64,000 nucleotides of DNA from Glandiceps talaboti (Eukaryota > Hemichordata > Enteropneusta > Spengelidae). A model generated the notes under the pieces. It did not search any database, was not told where the DNA came from, and was given only the letters and a program-made list of their open reading frames with translations. The stretch covers positions 11,860,751 through 11,924,750 of the forward strand of contig NC_135554.1 of NCBI RefSeq assembly GCF_964340395.1, given 5' to 3'. Of the stretch, positions 59,601 to 62,600 are shown piece by piece; the stretch's first letter is position 1; every line of letters begins with the position of its first letter. The translations under genes were made by a program, and so were the position numbers.

Positions 59601-62600
59601 CAATGATGAAGAAGAATTGGATTACTTGAGAAGTGAAATGAATGGTCAGACATTTTGGATAGGTCAGTAACACAATAAACAAAAGAGACACATACATCTG
59701 TTGACAAATAATTGAAAACTAAATGTAATTTGTCAAGTAAACTTTCTTGTCATATAAGTTGATGCACTTTGGAAGTGGTTGACCTTGTGTAGAGTGTCTG
59801 ACAAGTACAATGTATGTACAGTCAGATTGCCAGTGGTACTTGTGATGTGTGCAAAGTTGACAAACGACAGTGATTTTTATCAGTTTTGGAAATTGGTAAG
59901 TCCTGTTACACCATGTTACACACAAATATTGTTGAAGTTTCAAATTGTTGGCCACTGTTTCTAAGGCCCAGGTCAGATTATTAGGTTTAAAATGTGAGTG
60001 AGAAAACAGTTGTCTAACAGCTGTAGAGAAATTGGGTCATGAATAAATGAATGGTCCAATGATAAGATATCATTCATGCAAGGACCCTGGGATTGAATCA
60101 TAGGCCTTTAACATGACAATTTTCCATCTTTTTTTTGACATCCATAGGTCTATCTTACATCGAGTGGGAGCATGATTGGTTATGGATTGATTGTTCCGGT
60201 ATGACACCATGGCAGCAGGATCAGTGGAATGGTGATGTCCCTACTGATCCCAATGATGTTGGTGATGAAATGTGTGCTGCATCTAATGGAAACTGGACAG
60301 GATATGAATGTATTACACCATTGTTTTACATCTGTGAACTCAATATCAAGGGTAAGTGCATTTGTAGAACTTGTAGAGTGTACAATGTATTTGCTAAGGT
60401 TTGGAAACCCCATTAGCAGGGGAGAAAAGGCAGTGCATCCCTTAAAGTGTATGGTAATTTTGTTTGGGAACCACTGACAGGTAAAATGACCTGAAAACCC
60501 TGGTAGATTTTACCTAGTACTTACTGCCTTTAGCAAAAAACCAAGTTGTAGAATGCACTTAGGTTGTCAGTAGATTTGTTTTCCAAATAGCGGAGTTTTT
60601 TTCTTTCCACTAGAGATACTGTAGAAAGGAAAGCTCTATTGTTTATGAGCTCAATCTCAAAGTGTATATTTGTGTATTGTGTGTAAACTGTTATCATCAT
60701 TAGAACAGAGATATGGGTATTAAGTAGATTGCACATTTATAGACAAATTCAAACTTTGCAGTTTTCTAATTACAAAAGGGTTAAACAAGAAACAAGAAGC
60801 TGGAAATTCTCGGTACCTGCAATTCACTCTAGAGGGTCAAAATAGAACAAGAAGGTTAACTTCTTCTTACATGTGCCTTTGGTAATGTACAATGACATTT
60901 TGATGTAATCAATATCTTCTGCAATGCACTTGAATTGCATATTTGTGTCCAGTCATCAACAAATGTGTCTTGAGGACACCTGGATCCTATCATTGTGACC
61001 AATCAGCAACTAGCAATGACTTTGTATTGTAATTACATTTACAGATTTCACAGGTGAAGATCTCAATCCAACTGACCTAACAGGACATGCCCTGTCGATA
61101 TCTGCCATCTACATTAATTGGGATGCACCTGAATATTCATGTGATATTATGGGATACAACATCTCCTATGAAGTGCAAGACCAATCCTGGACTAGCATAA
61201 ATGTGGTGGTAGAGGGCGCTATGAACACTGATTACAGACTGATGGATCTCTTAGCAGACACTACTTATGTTATCACTGTGAGATCACATACCTTCAGAGG
61301 AAATGTACAACCAGGAATGACTACTATTGTTGCCACTCTAGCTCGTAAGTCTTACTCTGAAAATGGTTATTAATTTATTGAACTATTCCCAACTGTTAAT
61401 TTTGAAACTGAATTCATAAGTTATGGCATTGCGGTTAATAATACTTCTCTACTGTATGCTTAGTACAAAATTATTAATGCTAAATGAGATGAATATTGCA
61501 ACTATATAATGCTGTGTAATTTGCAGGAGAGTTTGATAGAGGTGCATCTTTGATCAATATTTAAAAGCTTTAGTCATGGCATGCAAGTTCTTGCACAAGG
61601 CTAGAAATTAAAGATACATATGAAAAACACTAAATATGGTGAGATGTATATATTGTCAATTACAGTCGCTAACTTTATGTATACATGACTTGGCTTGAAT
61701 ATGATGCATTCCAAGTTGCTCAATCAGTTTCTTATAACCATTATAAAATTATTAATTTCTGACTGTAGCTAAGCCAACTCAGCCAGCAGAGCCCACACCA
61801 AAGTCATGTGGAGGGCATTTCACAATCAAACCAGGTACAGCATTGGAAATTACATCACCTGGCTATCCTGGTCACTATGGCAACAATGAGTACTGTGAGT
61901 GGGTGATTGGAGCATCAGAAGGCAAGGTATTGAAAGTGTCGGTCTGGGAGTTTGACACTGAATATGGATATGACTTTGTTGATTTAGGTGAGTATTAATT
62001 GTCTTAAGATTTTCTTAAGAAGTTGAAGGAGAAACAAGATGTTAATATTCACATCATGTGTTGCAGTGAATCACTTCTCCACAGTGACTGTCTATGATTA
62101 AATGGTTTAATCTTAATTGGTATTGAATGTGAGAATATGTTATATATAACTCATATGGGTACAGTTTCAGTTAATTTTAAGGTATGTCAATTTCAAAATG
62201 TTTCATTTCTCTCTTTTATAACTAGGGCTGTTTAGAAGTGACAGTTGTTAAACTTCACACTATTATGACTTTGACATTGATTTCATCATTACATGTATAC
62301 CTACAGGATGTCATTTGAGTTATCTCTTGACTCCCTGTTCTACTGTACTATATGTGTCATTTCAATCTTCCATTTTTTGTCATTTTGTCTCTGTAACCAG
62401 GCAACGGTGATGATCCCTCTGATCTTGAGACCCAATTTAGACGTCTGTCAGGCAGTCTAGACATCCAAACTCATCTGTCTGAGATGGATCATATGTGGCT
62501 TGTGTTCACTAGTGATGGTTCTGTTACTCATACAGGATTTGTCTTTGAATTTGAAGAAGTAGAACCAGGTGAGTTCTTTATTAATTCTTTCCTGTCCAGA

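Larger units (their letters stand above)
48903..61344 (+). repeat. Super-repeat module 5: CUB1-8, CTLD, FN3
   Basis: Fifteen exons, 3,672 coding bases, 1,224 residues. CUB6 is one exon instead of two. The CTLD and FN3 are the most divergent of the five, which fits an older or less homogenised unit near one end of the array. Confidence 0.9.
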
